Assembly: GCA_018398765.1 (NCBI GenBank)
Contig: JAHBMJ010001655.1
Span: 1-24,822 of the forward strand
Direction of reading: 5' to 3'
Source of the DNA: Chromera velia
Taxonomy: Eukaryota > Sar > Chromeraceae
Length of the DNA stretch: 24,822 bases
The notes below the pieces were generated by a model, which did not search any database, had not been told where the DNA came from, and worked only from the letters and a program-made list of their open reading frames with translations. The stretch's first letter is position 1; each line of letters opens with the position of its first letter. The position numbers and the translations under genes were made by a program. This document shows, in pieces, positions 9,475 to 18,011 of the stretch.

Positions 9475-9801
9475 TATTGCGTGCCACTGTATTGCGTCTC
9501 ATATGGACCTTGCGTTGGTCTCAGCATGTCTGTCCTAGCTGTCCTGTTCATGCTTGTATAGGCGGGGGCCATGATATTTATTTCCGTTTGCGGAGGCGAA
9601 ATGTATCCATTCATTCCTGGTTTAGGGTATTTCCATTTGCGGAGGCGAAATATATCCATTCATTCCTGGTTTAGGGTTTAGGGTTTTCTGGCCCCATGAA
9701 GCGGTCTGTTTCCTCTAGCTTGAACTGACAGTCCATGGACTCGGGTGCACCTATATATTCTCTGTACGTCTATAGCAACCGCTTACTCCCTGTATACAAC
9801 A
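9475..9801 (+). repeat. Right LTR of compact LTR element, with internal duplication
   Basis: Aligned to the left LTR but about 67 bp longer. The extra length is a 49-bp tandem duplication (units at 9581 and 9630) plus TTTAGGG repeats. Its first two bases are TA instead of TG. Confidence 0.85.
9621..9683 (+). repeat. Interstitial telomere-like TTTAGGG repeats
   Basis: TTTAGGG occurs at 9621-9627 and twice in tandem at 9670-9683, all inside the right LTR and absent from the left LTR. TTTAGGG is the plant-type telomere unit, also reported for some alveolate algae. Confidence 0.7.
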
Positions 9802-9840
9802 CACACTCAAGTGTGTAATAATGTATTCTTAAAAGTGACG

Positions 9841-9946
9841 GTTTGAATTAATGCACACTAAAGTATGTACTTAATGCATACCTAAAAATGATAGTTTGAA
9901 TTAATACACACTAAAGTGTGTACAAATTCATTCATCAAAATTCTAT
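9841..9946. repeat. 53-bp tandem repeat with palindromic core
   Basis: Units start GTTTGAATTAATRCACAC at 9841 and 9894 and hold the near-palindrome CACACTAAAGTRTGTAC. A third unit is split: its first half (GAATTAATACACAC) ends at 8043 and its second half (TCAAGTGTGTAATAATG on) resumes at 9807, the LTR element lying in between. Confidence 0.75.
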
Positions 9947-10030
9947 TAAAATGTATAACAAAACAATGCGTATAAATATGTAACAAAACATTTTGAAAAA
10001 AGTGATTATGTAACCCTACAGGATTGGTGT

Positions 10031-10133
10031 TTTTTTTTTTTAATGGCCCACGCCTAGGATGGTGATGATGATAACATTTCATTACTTTTGTATACCCGGT
10101 GTAGGAGCAGTTTTTGTTTAACTGCCACTGCGA
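10031..10133. other. Short gap 3' of the glycosyltransferase
   Basis: Between the MITE-like edge and the stop codon of the minus-strand gene. The 3' untranslated region must lie here or continue into the transposon. No clear polyadenylation signal is seen. Confidence 0.5.
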
Positions 10134-11336
10134 CTAACAATGCCATACTGTCTTTGCTTTGTGTTCCGCTTCTCTCCAAAGTTCTGCTATGGTCACATCT
10201 CTGCCGAGCTGACATTGATCCGGAAGCAATTTCAAACACTCTGAAATTTTCAGTTTTTTCCTTTTCTGCTCCCCCGGGAAATGCACCCTGAAGTCAGATG
10301 GGCGGTCGCAACGCGGACTTCCCATCGCCCTGATGGGCAGCATGCGAGAGCGACCTCTGAACTCTGATTCGAAAAACCGTTTGCTCCACTCGACACAGCC
10401 CTCTCCGCACTCGTGCTCCCCCTCCATGTACCCTTCTCTTTTTGAACGCCACTCATCCATTGCCGTGAGATTACGCCCAAAGATCCGCACGACAAACGCA
10501 CCGTTGTCATGCGGGTCGAACTCGCACGAGTGATAAGTGCGTGGGCAGGTCCACCCAGGGGTGTCTCTCCAGAGAATCAGATTGAAAACAGAGCGGAGAA
10601 AGTTTTGGCCCCAGTCTGTCGATCTGACAATCCACTGGCCTGAATTAATGGGCCAGTTCATGTCGCCTGTAAAGAAGAAGTCGGGCTGGCCCGCCCCCTC
10701 ACCGACTGTACCTCCTTCAGTTTTCCCAATTCCCTCCCCGAGAAAACTCTGTAGAGTTATTGTGCAGTTTGTAACCAAAGCGTCGCTGTCTGTCCAGAAG
10801 ACTGCCTCATACCCCCGCATCAGAAGTTCGAGCACGAACAGAAGTTTGGCGCTGCGGATGTCGACGGAGTAAGGGAGGCACCGATATCTCTCTTGACGAA
10901 ACGCAAAATCATATCCGTGGAGTTCTGAGTATGCAACCCAGTTGGGAAGCGACGTCTCGATGTAGCTCTCCAGTGCTCCTTTCTCGTGGGTGTATAGAAG
11001 ACTCGCTATTGCGATCTTGCGACTCTCAGGAGTAGACGTGACAGGGCGGAAGATTCGGTAATTCCGCGGGGCACAGTTTCCAGAGACGTCTAACCTCACT
11101 TCCTCACGGAACGAGTCCCAGAACTCCTCTTGAGAAGGCATTGTGTACCATCTACTTGCAATCCAAACGCTGGAAAGAAGCACAAAACCAACAAGAAGCC
11201 AGCACGTGAGCAAACCGGACAGAAATCCCCCACAGTACTCCTTTTTACGGAGAGGACCGCTCTGCCTTGGGCTGAGACAAGATGAAACCCAATTGTCAAT
11301 ATTCGAACTCATCGCGAACATGTCAGGCAGGGACAA
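10134..11336 (-). CDS. GT34-like Golgi glycosyltransferase, type II membrane protein
   Basis: An unbroken 400-residue frame without introns. A short cytosolic tail (1-35) precedes one membrane segment at about 36-60 (rich in L, V, F, W), then a lumenal catalytic domain: the type II layout of Golgi transferases. Residues I-A-I-A-S-L-L-Y-T-H (108-117) open the fold. F-W-T-D-S-D-A-L-V-T-N (180-190) holds the D-x-D metal and nucleotide-sugar site at 183-185. T-G-D-M-N-W-P-I-N-S-G (223-233), H-D-N-G-A (276-280) and V-H-F-P-G (351-355) match the GT34 (GMA12/MNN10, xylosyl- and galactosyltransferase) pattern. N-glycosylation sequons lie at N190 and N289. Donor and acceptor sugars cannot be read from sequence. 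The start at 11336 is the first Met; Met6 and Met9 are alternatives. It ends in TAG and lies alone between transposons. Confidence 0.8.
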   Translation of the reverse strand: MSLPDMFAMSSNIDNWVSSCLSPRQSGPLRKKEYCGGFLSGLLTCWLLVGFVLLSSVWIASRWYTMPSQEEFWDSFREEVRLDVSGNCAPRNYRIFRPVTSTPESRKIAIASLLYTHEKGALESYIETSLPNWVAYSELHGYDFAFRQERYRCLPYSVDIRSAKLLFVLELLMRGYEAVFWTDSDALVTNCTITLQSFLGEGIGKTEGGTVGEGAGQPDFFFTGDMNWPINSGQWIVRSTDWGQNFLRSVFNLILWRDTPGWTCPRTYHSCEFDPHDNGAFVVRIFGRNLTAMDEWRSKREGYMEGEHECGEGCVEWSKRFFESEFRGRSRMLPIRAMGSPRCDRPSDFRVHFPGEQKRKKLKISECLKLLPDQCQLGRDVTIAELWREAEHKAKTVWHC

Positions 11337-11997
11337 GAGTCTTCTTGAAGGGCGTCTATCGAATAGAACTTTCCCTGCACGAGGGACAGGCTGGGTTCAT
11401 GTGTACTACACAGCGGAGGTCCTGCAAGATGTTGCAACCTGAAGCTTTAATTATTCGCCTCAGTCATCCTCAGTCTGACCGTCTGAGAAAATGCCTGTAC
11501 GCAACATTGTACCGCTTCGCGCGGCGACAGTCTCATCTGACGCACTCCGTGCGAATGGCCCGGAAAGCGAAATTAACTTTAGATTCGGAATTAACTGCAT
11601 GGAGTCGGAAGTACTCGAGTTTTGTTATTATAAGTGCCCTCTCAGCAATATTTCCGGGGCAATAATGAAATTGCATGCGTCATGCAGTTTTTCAATTGGA
11701 GATTCAGCATGTACGTCGACATCTGAGGCCTCCCATGCACCTCAACTCTTTGTAAGTGCCCCTCAGCTACGCCTTCCGGGCTACATCCCCGGCCCCACCC
11801 TAGTGTTTCTAGAGTAGCTTTGGAAAGCACCGCAGCGCAGCCTAAGCTTTCCATAGTGCTAGCGCTGCGGTTCTAGCCTACTTCTGACCGTTTGCCACCC
11901 CGCGGCGACAACCGTGCCTCTCAGGGTATAAGTCAAGGCCTGGTAGTGGACCATGAGGTGGCCCGAAATATAAATGTGAGAGTAAACGCATACATTC
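11337..11997. other. Upstream region of the glycosyltransferase; no gene seen
   Basis: It should contain the minus-strand gene's promoter and 5' leader. Small open frames here lack protein-like composition or recognisable domains. No TATA-like box can be assigned with confidence. Confidence 0.5.
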
Positions 11998-12502
11998 TGT
12001 GAGAGAAAGTGCATGCAGGGTGGCGTGTCGAGGCGTACTGGGCGGGCTGCGCTGACTTTTAGTGGGCCAAGACTTGCATGCGTACGGCAGTACGTCATTG
12101 ATTGATTGATTGATTAATTGATTCTTTCAAATTGTTTAGACTCGAATTGAGTGCATGCGCCAGGGATACCTGAGTTGGGCTTGAATGTGAGCTCGTGTGA
12201 TTGAAGGAAACTGTCAGTGCGATCAGTCTGTCAGTGGTTGAAACTTATAGGATGGTAGTTCAATCAGTCAGACATACACTGGTGTGCGGGCGTGGGTCGT
12301 GCGGTTTCTCATATTGAAGCAGTGACGTAATCGCTGTTAATGCACTACCGTCTCCAGTAAACATCTTGACTGTTGCTAGAAAATGGAGTTGAGAAGACTG
12401 AAGAACTTTGTTGTCTCGTAGGTTCAGACTTTCTTGTTTGTTCAGTTCTATTCAAGTCTATGTGCTTGGCCGTTCCCTAGCTAAGTATATAGCATACCGT
12501 CA
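11998..12502 (+). repeat. 5' LTR of copia element
   Basis: Begins TGTGAGAGAAAGTGC and ends TACCGTCA. It matches 17870-18011 followed by 20335-20683. It is about 25 bp longer than the 3' copy because of an (ATTG)n expansion at 12099-12124. It preserves the uninterrupted sequence at the point where the 3' LTR was invaded (near 12150-12170). Confidence 0.9.
12099..12124. repeat. (ATTG)n microsatellite inside 5' LTR
   Basis: About six ATTG/ATTA units. The 3' LTR has only CATTCTTTC at this place, so the expansion arose in one copy. Confidence 0.85.
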
Positions 12503-12507
12503 TAATT

Positions 12508-12526
12508 TGGTATTCCCAGGCAGCGC
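12508..12526 (+). other. Probable primer-binding site of copia element
   Basis: TGGTATTCCCAGGCAGCGC starts about 5 nt after the 5' LTR. The leading TGG fits the CCA end of a tRNA. Beyond TGGTAT it does not match the initiator-Met site, so the tRNA is unknown. Confidence 0.45.
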
Positions 12527-12560
12527 ATTTGTTTGTCGTTTGCTTAGTTCTCTCCTGTGA

Positions 12561-13781
12561 ATGCAGAACTCATTTATGCCTCTTGGTTCCAATTCTCCTA
12601 TATCTTTTGCTTATTCCTCTCCTGTTTTCGCTGCTGCATCTGCTTCCATACCTAACAATGATTTAGCGCCAAGTACTTCCTCTGCAGCTGCCATCAAACT
12701 GCCGAATTTGTTGTGGATTCCCGAGTTGAAGACGTCTCACGACTGGAAGTCTCAGGAGGAGAAAGTCCATGTTGCTTTCGCCAAGGACTTCAAGACCTGG
12801 CGAAGATCTTTTGAGTTTACCATCAAGTTTATCATGACCTTTGTGGAGAAAGAGGAACACGTTGTCGCCCTCTGGGTGACCGTCCTTGCCCTCCTTCGTG
12901 CGTTTAAAGCCTTTCCTTCCGTTCAAGAGGAAGTTTACCTCTCTGTTGGTGAGGGAAAGGAGAAGGCAGATTTGCTGGAGGCCATCTCAGTTGAGGTCAC
13001 CAGGCGCAAGTCCCTTGACAAGGATGCCTGGCAGGACATCTTCCTGAAGCTGGAGAGAGGGCAGCACGGGAGAGAGGACATCGTCAAGGCCATGAAGCGG
13101 TTGAAGGACACCATCCGCGAGTGTGACGCTGTGGGTCACAAGCCCGATGCCAACCTCAAGCGTCGTGTATTGAAGAGTATGCTCACCAAGTCTGAGTGGA
13201 ACGATTCTACTGAAAAGGCCTCTCTGAAGACCGGGAACAAGGTCTCAGAGCTTACCTACGATAAGATCCTTGTGCACATTGACACGAAGGTAGACGCTAT
13301 TGAGGATTACGAGATCACTCGACCTGTTGATGGTCGTTCGTCTTCTTCCTCCCCCAAGCACAACCACGAGTTTGGCGCTGCAGCTGATCGCTCGCAGCGT
13401 CTGAAAGATTGAGGCAAGGGTCGTTGGGGGAAGAAGAACTACTGGAAGGAGAAGTCTTTCCAAGGTAAGGAGGGTGAGGAGTCCCAGTCTGGAGCAGCGG
13501 TGTTGGGTGCCGCGAGTTCTTCCCAGACTTGGCCGTGCCCTAACTGCGGTCACATGAAGCACCTCGACCCTATTGGCAAGAAGGGGTGCCCGGCTGCCAA
13601 CGTTCGCTGCAGCTTCGAGGGCTGCGGTATGGTTGGATACTATATGAAGTGTTGCCTCAAGAACCCTAAGAGGAAGCAGCAGCAAGCCAAGGCCACAGGT
13701 GAGTACATTCTCGTGCAGAAAGGAACCATGTTCCAGTTTAGAGAGGATCGGGAGCAATCCTTCTCTGATGAGGATTTTTGA
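12561..13781 (+). pseudogene. gag: Gag of copia element, with internal stop
   Basis: The first ATG lies 58 nt after the 5' LTR. Residues 1-283 form a charged helical Gag-like protein (K-T-W-R-R-S-F-E-F near 98; L-K-R-R-V-L-K-S-M-L near 211). A TGA at 13410-13412 interrupts it, but the same frame continues 123 codons to a TGA at 13779-13781. That second part holds a Cys-rich module, C-P-N-C-G-H-M then C-S-F-E-G-C-G-M-V-G-Y-Y-M-K-C-C (about 13537-13656). It resembles zinc knuckles but has Tyr where the knuckle His is expected. The protein would form the particle shell and bind RNA in an intact copy. Confidence 0.7.
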
Positions 13782-13920
13782 AAGGCCCTTAGGCCGCCCC
13801 CCTCCAGTCCCAGTCCAGCCGCTGGGGGGGGGTCCCAGTCTAGCCGCTGGGGGGGGGGCAGGGGTCTCGTCAAAGGCTGGAAGAGAGCGTTTTATGAGGG
13901 CGACCTTGCGTAACGCATAG

Positions 13921-14400
13921 CAGAGTGGGTGGTGTGAAGAGCCAGAGTGGGAAGATGTTTGTGTTTCTGTCCCAAAAACCCCTATTGAGTGTTTCGTTGG
14001 CGTGGTGGGGGATGATAGGGAGTGCATTGCTGACTCCGGTTGCTCGTTGGATCTTTTTACCCCTGCGTTTGAGAAGTTCGTTGTCTCTTCTGAAGACTGG
14101 TCAGTTGATTTTTGTCTCGCCTCTGATGCTGCCCCCCTCTCTCTGAGAAGGGTCAAGACAGTCCACCTTCTGTTTAAGGATGAAGGGGGGAATGTACACA
14201 TCGTTCCAAAGGAAGGGTGTATTGATAGGTTGATCGGTCGTGCGCTGTTGCCATGCGCAAAGAAGAAGTTGCATTTGAAGGGGGAGGATTTGTCTGATGA
14301 TGATTCCGACTCTAGTTGGATGCGTTTGCAAGACATTCATGAGAGATGGTTCCGAGCTTCCATTGATCAGACGGACAGCGTTCCTGTGCTCCATCTGGCT
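13921..14400 (+). pseudogene. Protease segment of copia pol
   Basis: P-I-E-C-F-V-G-V-V-G-D-D-R-E-C-I-A-D-S-G-C-S-style sequence leads into the retropepsin active site D-S-G (Asp codon 14032-14034), followed by L-D-L-F-T-P. All three active-site residues are retained. It lies in the +1 frame relative to gag, which is the frame of all later pol domains. TAG stops bound it at 13918-13920 and 14401-14403. Confidence 0.65.
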
Positions 14401-14403
14401 TAG

Positions 14404-15444
14404 AATAAAGAGGCCATTGCGGCTTCTTGTGTTTGTCCCCCTGTTTCTACGTTTCCCCTGACAGAGTCTCCTCTCTTTGAACAGTCTGATCTATCAGAAG
14501 AGAATAAAGCGCATCTGTTCCACGTTCTGCACTCCTGTTTAGGGCATGCTACCGGGCAGCGTCTGGAGGCTACCTTGAAGGAGAAGGGGGTGGGTGTGCC
14601 GTATTTTGTTGGGGAGTGCCAAAAGGTACGAGACACGTGCAAAGCATGTCGGGAAGTTAACTTCCGATGCAGAAAGTTGAAGCGTCGGGGTTCTGCTGTA
14701 AGGACACGAAAGCATGTTTCCAAGCCATGCGAGGAGCCTCCAGTTGACGGAGGCGAGGAGAGGGAGCGAGAGTCTGAGGGTTTAGAGAGAAGCTTCAATG
14801 CTAACATCTACCACGATCTGAAGGACATGAAGAGGAAAGGAATTGGGGGGGTACGCTATGTGTCGGTGATCGTTGATCTCCACACACGGCGCAAGTCCTT
14901 CTGGTGTTGTCGCTCCAAGGATCGCACGCTGGCCCATCTGATTGCTTGGATGTGCAGGTGGGAGAAGGTTGGGAAAGGGAAGCTGAAGATTGTCCATTTG
15001 GACAATGGAGGCAAGTTTATTTGCAAGCAGTATCGTTTTTTTTGTTAAAGAAAAGGTATTCATACTGAGTTTGGTCCGCCTCGCACTCCTGAAGTGCAGG
15101 CGATAGTTAAAAGAGTGAATGATGAGTTTTTTTCTCTTTTGAACAAGCTGCTTTTGCAACGTTCTCTCCCTTTTTATGTCTGGCCTGTTTTTATCCCTGG
15201 TGTTGCAAATGCGTTGAATGAGGTCGTTCATGCTTCGACTGGCCGTCCACCGAACTGTTTTTTGTTTGGCGAGAGGTCGGGTGTCCCTCTTGTTACTGCG
15301 GGGGATGTTGTTTGCTTGGTAGACCCTTCCCACCGGCAGAATTTCATTGCTGGTAGGCCTTTCGAAAAGAGCGAGCGTGTTCTGTTCGGGAGGGTTATTA
15401 GCTTACAGTCTGTCTCTGTCTTGCTTCGGCGGGGGGGACAGTAG
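14404..15444 (+). pseudogene. Integrase segment of copia pol
   Basis: The zinc-binding region is readable: His codons 14530 and 14545 (L-H-S-C-L-G-H) and C-K-A-C at 14638-14649. In the core, the first Asp is at 14815-14817 (Y-H-D-L) and the second at 15001-15003 (H-L-D-N-G-G). The third catalytic residue reads Lys (AAA at 15109-15111, in A-I-V-K-R-V-N) where the family has Glu. A T-run around 15034 and a missing G near 15056 form a compensating pair of indels with a local TAA at 15046. The segment ends at TAG 15442. It is inactive. Confidence 0.75.
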
Positions 15445-16290
15445 AGAGCTCTACGTATGCATCCGATGCACATTTAGTTGAAGTCGTGGCTGGGGGTCGA
15501 GCGAATTGACTTTAATGAAGACGGCAGGAGCGACGTAGTTGCAGAGAGGGAGAGTGATTCCGTTATTGGAAGAGGTTTGGTTTGGGTTGGTTAGGGGGAG
15601 GAGGACAATCGATCAGATGCGGAAGCTGAAATCGGGGGTGATCCTTCCAATGACGGCGTTGCAGAGCCAAGCGATCTCCTTCCCCCGTCACCTGGTGGCG
15701 TTCGTGCCCCACCCTTCCGAGGTGTTCTGGCTCGTTGGTCGGGGGGTGCTCTGTTTTCCGGATAGGTTGTGAGAGAAGGGGCAAAGCAGACGTATGGTAT
15801 TACTGCTGTTCGGTTAACAGAGGGGGATGATGGTGTGTTCTATCCTGTTGAGCTTGAAAAGGTGAAACAGAAAGACATTGTGGAAAGATTTAAGATCTCT
15901 CCTGATGGTCGTCTTCCCCAGTCTGTTCTCAACAGACTAGCCAAGTAGGCCCCTCCGTCTCCTGATTCCTCAGACCCTCCTGTCCCTCCTGTCTCTGACA
16001 GTGAGATCCCTATGGACGTCGATGTCGTTGCTGAGCAAGCCGCAGAGGAAGCTGCGACTGCCGAGACTCAGTTTGTTCGGTGGTCTGAGATGTCAAACAG
16101 TCAGAGGGAAAGACATGTGAGGGAGAGAAGGAAAAAAAGGAGAGAGTTGAAGGGAGCCCGTATTATAGAAGCGTTTAACAGCCATTTGAAGATCGCATAT
16201 GCAGTGATGAAGGCTGAGAAGGTGCGAAAGCTGTTGCAGAGAGAGAATGATGCGAAAGGTCATATCATTGCCACTGAAGAAGAGGTCGCC
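15445..16290 (+). pseudogene. Ser/Pro- and charge-rich linker between integrase and reverse transcriptase
   Basis: The pol frame continues with TAG stops at 15475, 15592, 15763 and 15946. Readable pieces are acidic or Pro/Ser rich (P-S-P-D-S-S-D-P-P-V-P-P near 15960), then strongly basic (R-E-R-R-K-K-R-R-E-L near 16115). This is the usual place for the integrase C-terminal tail and spacer in copia elements, often carrying a nuclear localisation signal. That role is inferred. Confidence 0.5.
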
Positions 16291-17172
16291 CAGGGCTTGT
16301 TCAAAGAGTTCGATTGGAAAGAGCTTGCCAGGTGGTATTTGTGCTCTATGTTTGATTTCTCCTCTGAGACATTGCAGACTAAGCAGGGAGTGAAAGCCGT
16401 CTCTCTCCGTTGGGTTTGAATGTGGAAGCTGAAAGACGGAAAGCGAGTTGCCAAGTCCCGTCTTATGGTAAGGGGGTTTCAGGACTCGCATGATTGGGGA
16501 ATGTTGGAGACTTACTCCGGTACAGCAGACCCTAGCCTCGCTAGAGTTACGTTTCTGTAGGCAGTCTCTTAAGGACTGCAGGCCGTCAAGATGGATGTCT
16601 CGACGGCATTTCTCCAGGCCCCCATAAAGGATGCTGTATGGCTGCGTCTCCCTTCCAACCTCCCTGTGGAGGTCTATCCAGGACTCCGTGCGGGTGTGTT
16701 TGTTCGCATCTAAAAGGCTGTGTACGGTCTGAAGGACGCTCCAAAGGTGTATACCTCCTACTTCAAGAAGAAGGTGCGTTCATTGGGGTGGACTGAGATC
16801 TCGGAATCTATTCTGGTCAAAAGAAATCGGAAGGGAGAGCCTGTTATGTTGTTTGTTATGCATGTCGACGATCTTTTTCTGTTTTCTCCTTCTGTTGATG
16901 AAGATATCAAGGGAATTCAGGGGTTGTTCGATATTGACAAGCCAGAAAGAATGGACAATGGAGAGTGACATCTGTACGTTAGTATGTCCATTCGTATGCG
17001 TCCAGGTGAGATGTTACTCGATCAGCCGAGTTACATTCAAGGGATGTCTGAGGGTGTGAGTGAGAAAGTAAGAAAGCCGTTAACAGAGAAGGACTTTTTG
17101 TTGCCTGAGGAAAAGGATGTGGATCTGTCTCTGCAGGCTGAACAGCAGAAGAATGATGGTTGTTTGGGATAG
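16291..17172 (+). pseudogene. Reverse transcriptase segment of copia pol (RVT_2 type)
   Basis: In one frame, [20 protein letters not shown] (from about 16423) opens the domain. V-K-M-D-V-S-T-A-F-L-Q-A-P carries the first catalytic Asp (16594-16596). K-A-V-Y-G-L-K-D-A-P-K (16714 on) is the copia hallmark. M-H-V-D-D-L (Asp codons 16867-16872) is the active-site pair, with His in place of the usual Tyr. Stops at 16417, 16558, 16570, 16711, 16966 and 17170 break it. All three catalytic Asp remain readable. Confidence 0.85.
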
Positions 17173-17799
17173 GTGGTTAAGACCCAACCCTCTCTGTCCT
17201 TTCTCTTTTCTCACCTGTCTCGCTCGAACTCTCGTCCGTCCCGTTCGTCTGTTTTTACGACTGAGAAGGCTCTCTGGCATACCAGAAAGACTGCTCATCC
17301 GCTACGTCTCTCTTCTATCTCTTCTGTCCTCTGTCTGTTGGTTTGGGGGGATGCAAGTTATGAGTTAGCAAAGAAGGAAGGGAGCCTCAGCTTGGGAATC
17401 GAGATACAGTTGGTGGATGAAAGTGAGATCGCGAATCTTGAGAAGATAAACGAGGATAACACCGTGTTTTGGCTCAGCAAAAAGCTGGCAAGAAAGCTGG
17501 GGTCAACGACTTCAGCTGAATTACTTGCCATACGTGATGTAGTCAAATCCTCTTAGTCGATCGCTCACTTAGTCAGAAAGTTGTGGGGAAAGATGCCTCC
17601 TGTTGTTGTTGTGACTGAGTCAGACTCGCAGCCGTTGATGTTTCAGTTGAGTAGCAAGCAGTGTAAGAGCAAGCCTCGCATGCAGGGTGAGTTGGAGTAT
17701 GTGTTGGAGAACCTCGCGGAGTTGGGAGCGAAGGTGAAGTGGGTTCAGTCAGGTTTCATGCGTACAGACAAACAGACAAAGTTCCTTCATTGCAGTTGA
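17173..17799 (+). pseudogene. RNase H segment of copia pol
   Basis: W-G-D-A-S-Y (Asp 17350-17352), S-T-T-S-A-E-L-L-A-I-R-D-V-V (Glu near 17518), T-E-S-D-S-Q-P-L and K-W-V-Q-S-G-F-M-R-T-D-K-Q-T-K give the four acidic positions of a copia RNase H in order. One TAG at 17554 interrupts it. The TGA at 17797-17799 is the probable natural end of pol, 70 nt before the 3' LTR. Confidence 0.8.
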
Positions 17800-17854
17800 G
17801 TGTTTTCGAGTTTCTTCTCTTTCAGTGTGTCTTCCCTGCTCGCGTTCGCAGTTC

Positions 17855-17869
17855 AGACAGGGGGTGATC
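17855..17869 (+). other. Polypurine tract of copia element
   Basis: AGACAGGGGGTGATC directly precedes the 3' LTR, a purine-rich plus-strand primer site. Confidence 0.6.
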
Positions 17870-18011
17870 TGTAAGAGAAAGTGCATGCGGGGCGGCATGT
17901 CGAGGTGCACTGGGCGGGCCGCGCGAACCTTTAGTGGGCCGAGGCCTGCATGCATGCGGCAGTACGTCATTCTTTCAAATTGTTTAGACTCAAATTGAGT
18001 GTATGCGCCAG
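17870..18011 (+). repeat. 3' LTR of copia element, first part
   Basis: Begins TGTAAGAGAAAGTGC and matches the first ~170 bp of the 5' LTR up to GCGCCAG, lacking the (ATTG)n expansion. The homology then stops abruptly and resumes at about 20335. Confidence 0.9.

Larger units (their letters stand above)
8044..9801 (+). mobile_element. Compact non-autonomous LTR retrotransposon
   Basis: Two direct LTRs (8044-8303 and 9475-9801) enclose about 1.17 kb. A primer-binding site follows the left LTR at once, a polypurine tract precedes the right LTR, and CACAC duplicates flank the whole element (8039-8043 and 9802-9806). The signals set plus-strand orientation. The interior has no plus-strand reading frame resembling gag or pol, so replication would need proteins from another element. 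An antisense open frame of 128 codons (8519-8905) has no family I recognise. At 1758 bp it is larger than typical TRIMs and smaller than LARDs. Confidence 0.85.
7746..10030. mobile_element. Short inverted-repeat element (MITE-like) split by an LTR retroelement
   Basis: The left edge (from ACACCAATTCTGTAG at 7746) and the right edge read on the minus strand (ACACCAATCCTGTAG ending at 10030) match at about 21 of 25 bases. Both outer sides are T-runs, so target duplications cannot be resolved. Removing the nested LTR element (8044-9801) and one target copy leaves about 520 bp, a MITE-like size with no coding capacity. The interior carries tandem 53-bp units with an ACACACTAAAGTGTGT-type palindrome. 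Class is unassigned, and the boundaries could be off by a few bases. Confidence 0.5.

Noticed and set aside
13245..14336. 363-codon minus-strand open frame
   Set aside because: It is antisense to copia gag and protease, which have recognisable domains, and its own composition shows no domain.
13410..16968. Reading TAG or TGA as sense codons in the copia element
   Set aside because: The intact neighbouring glycosyltransferase uses TGG for Trp and ends in TAG; the element also shows active-site losses, so decay is simpler.
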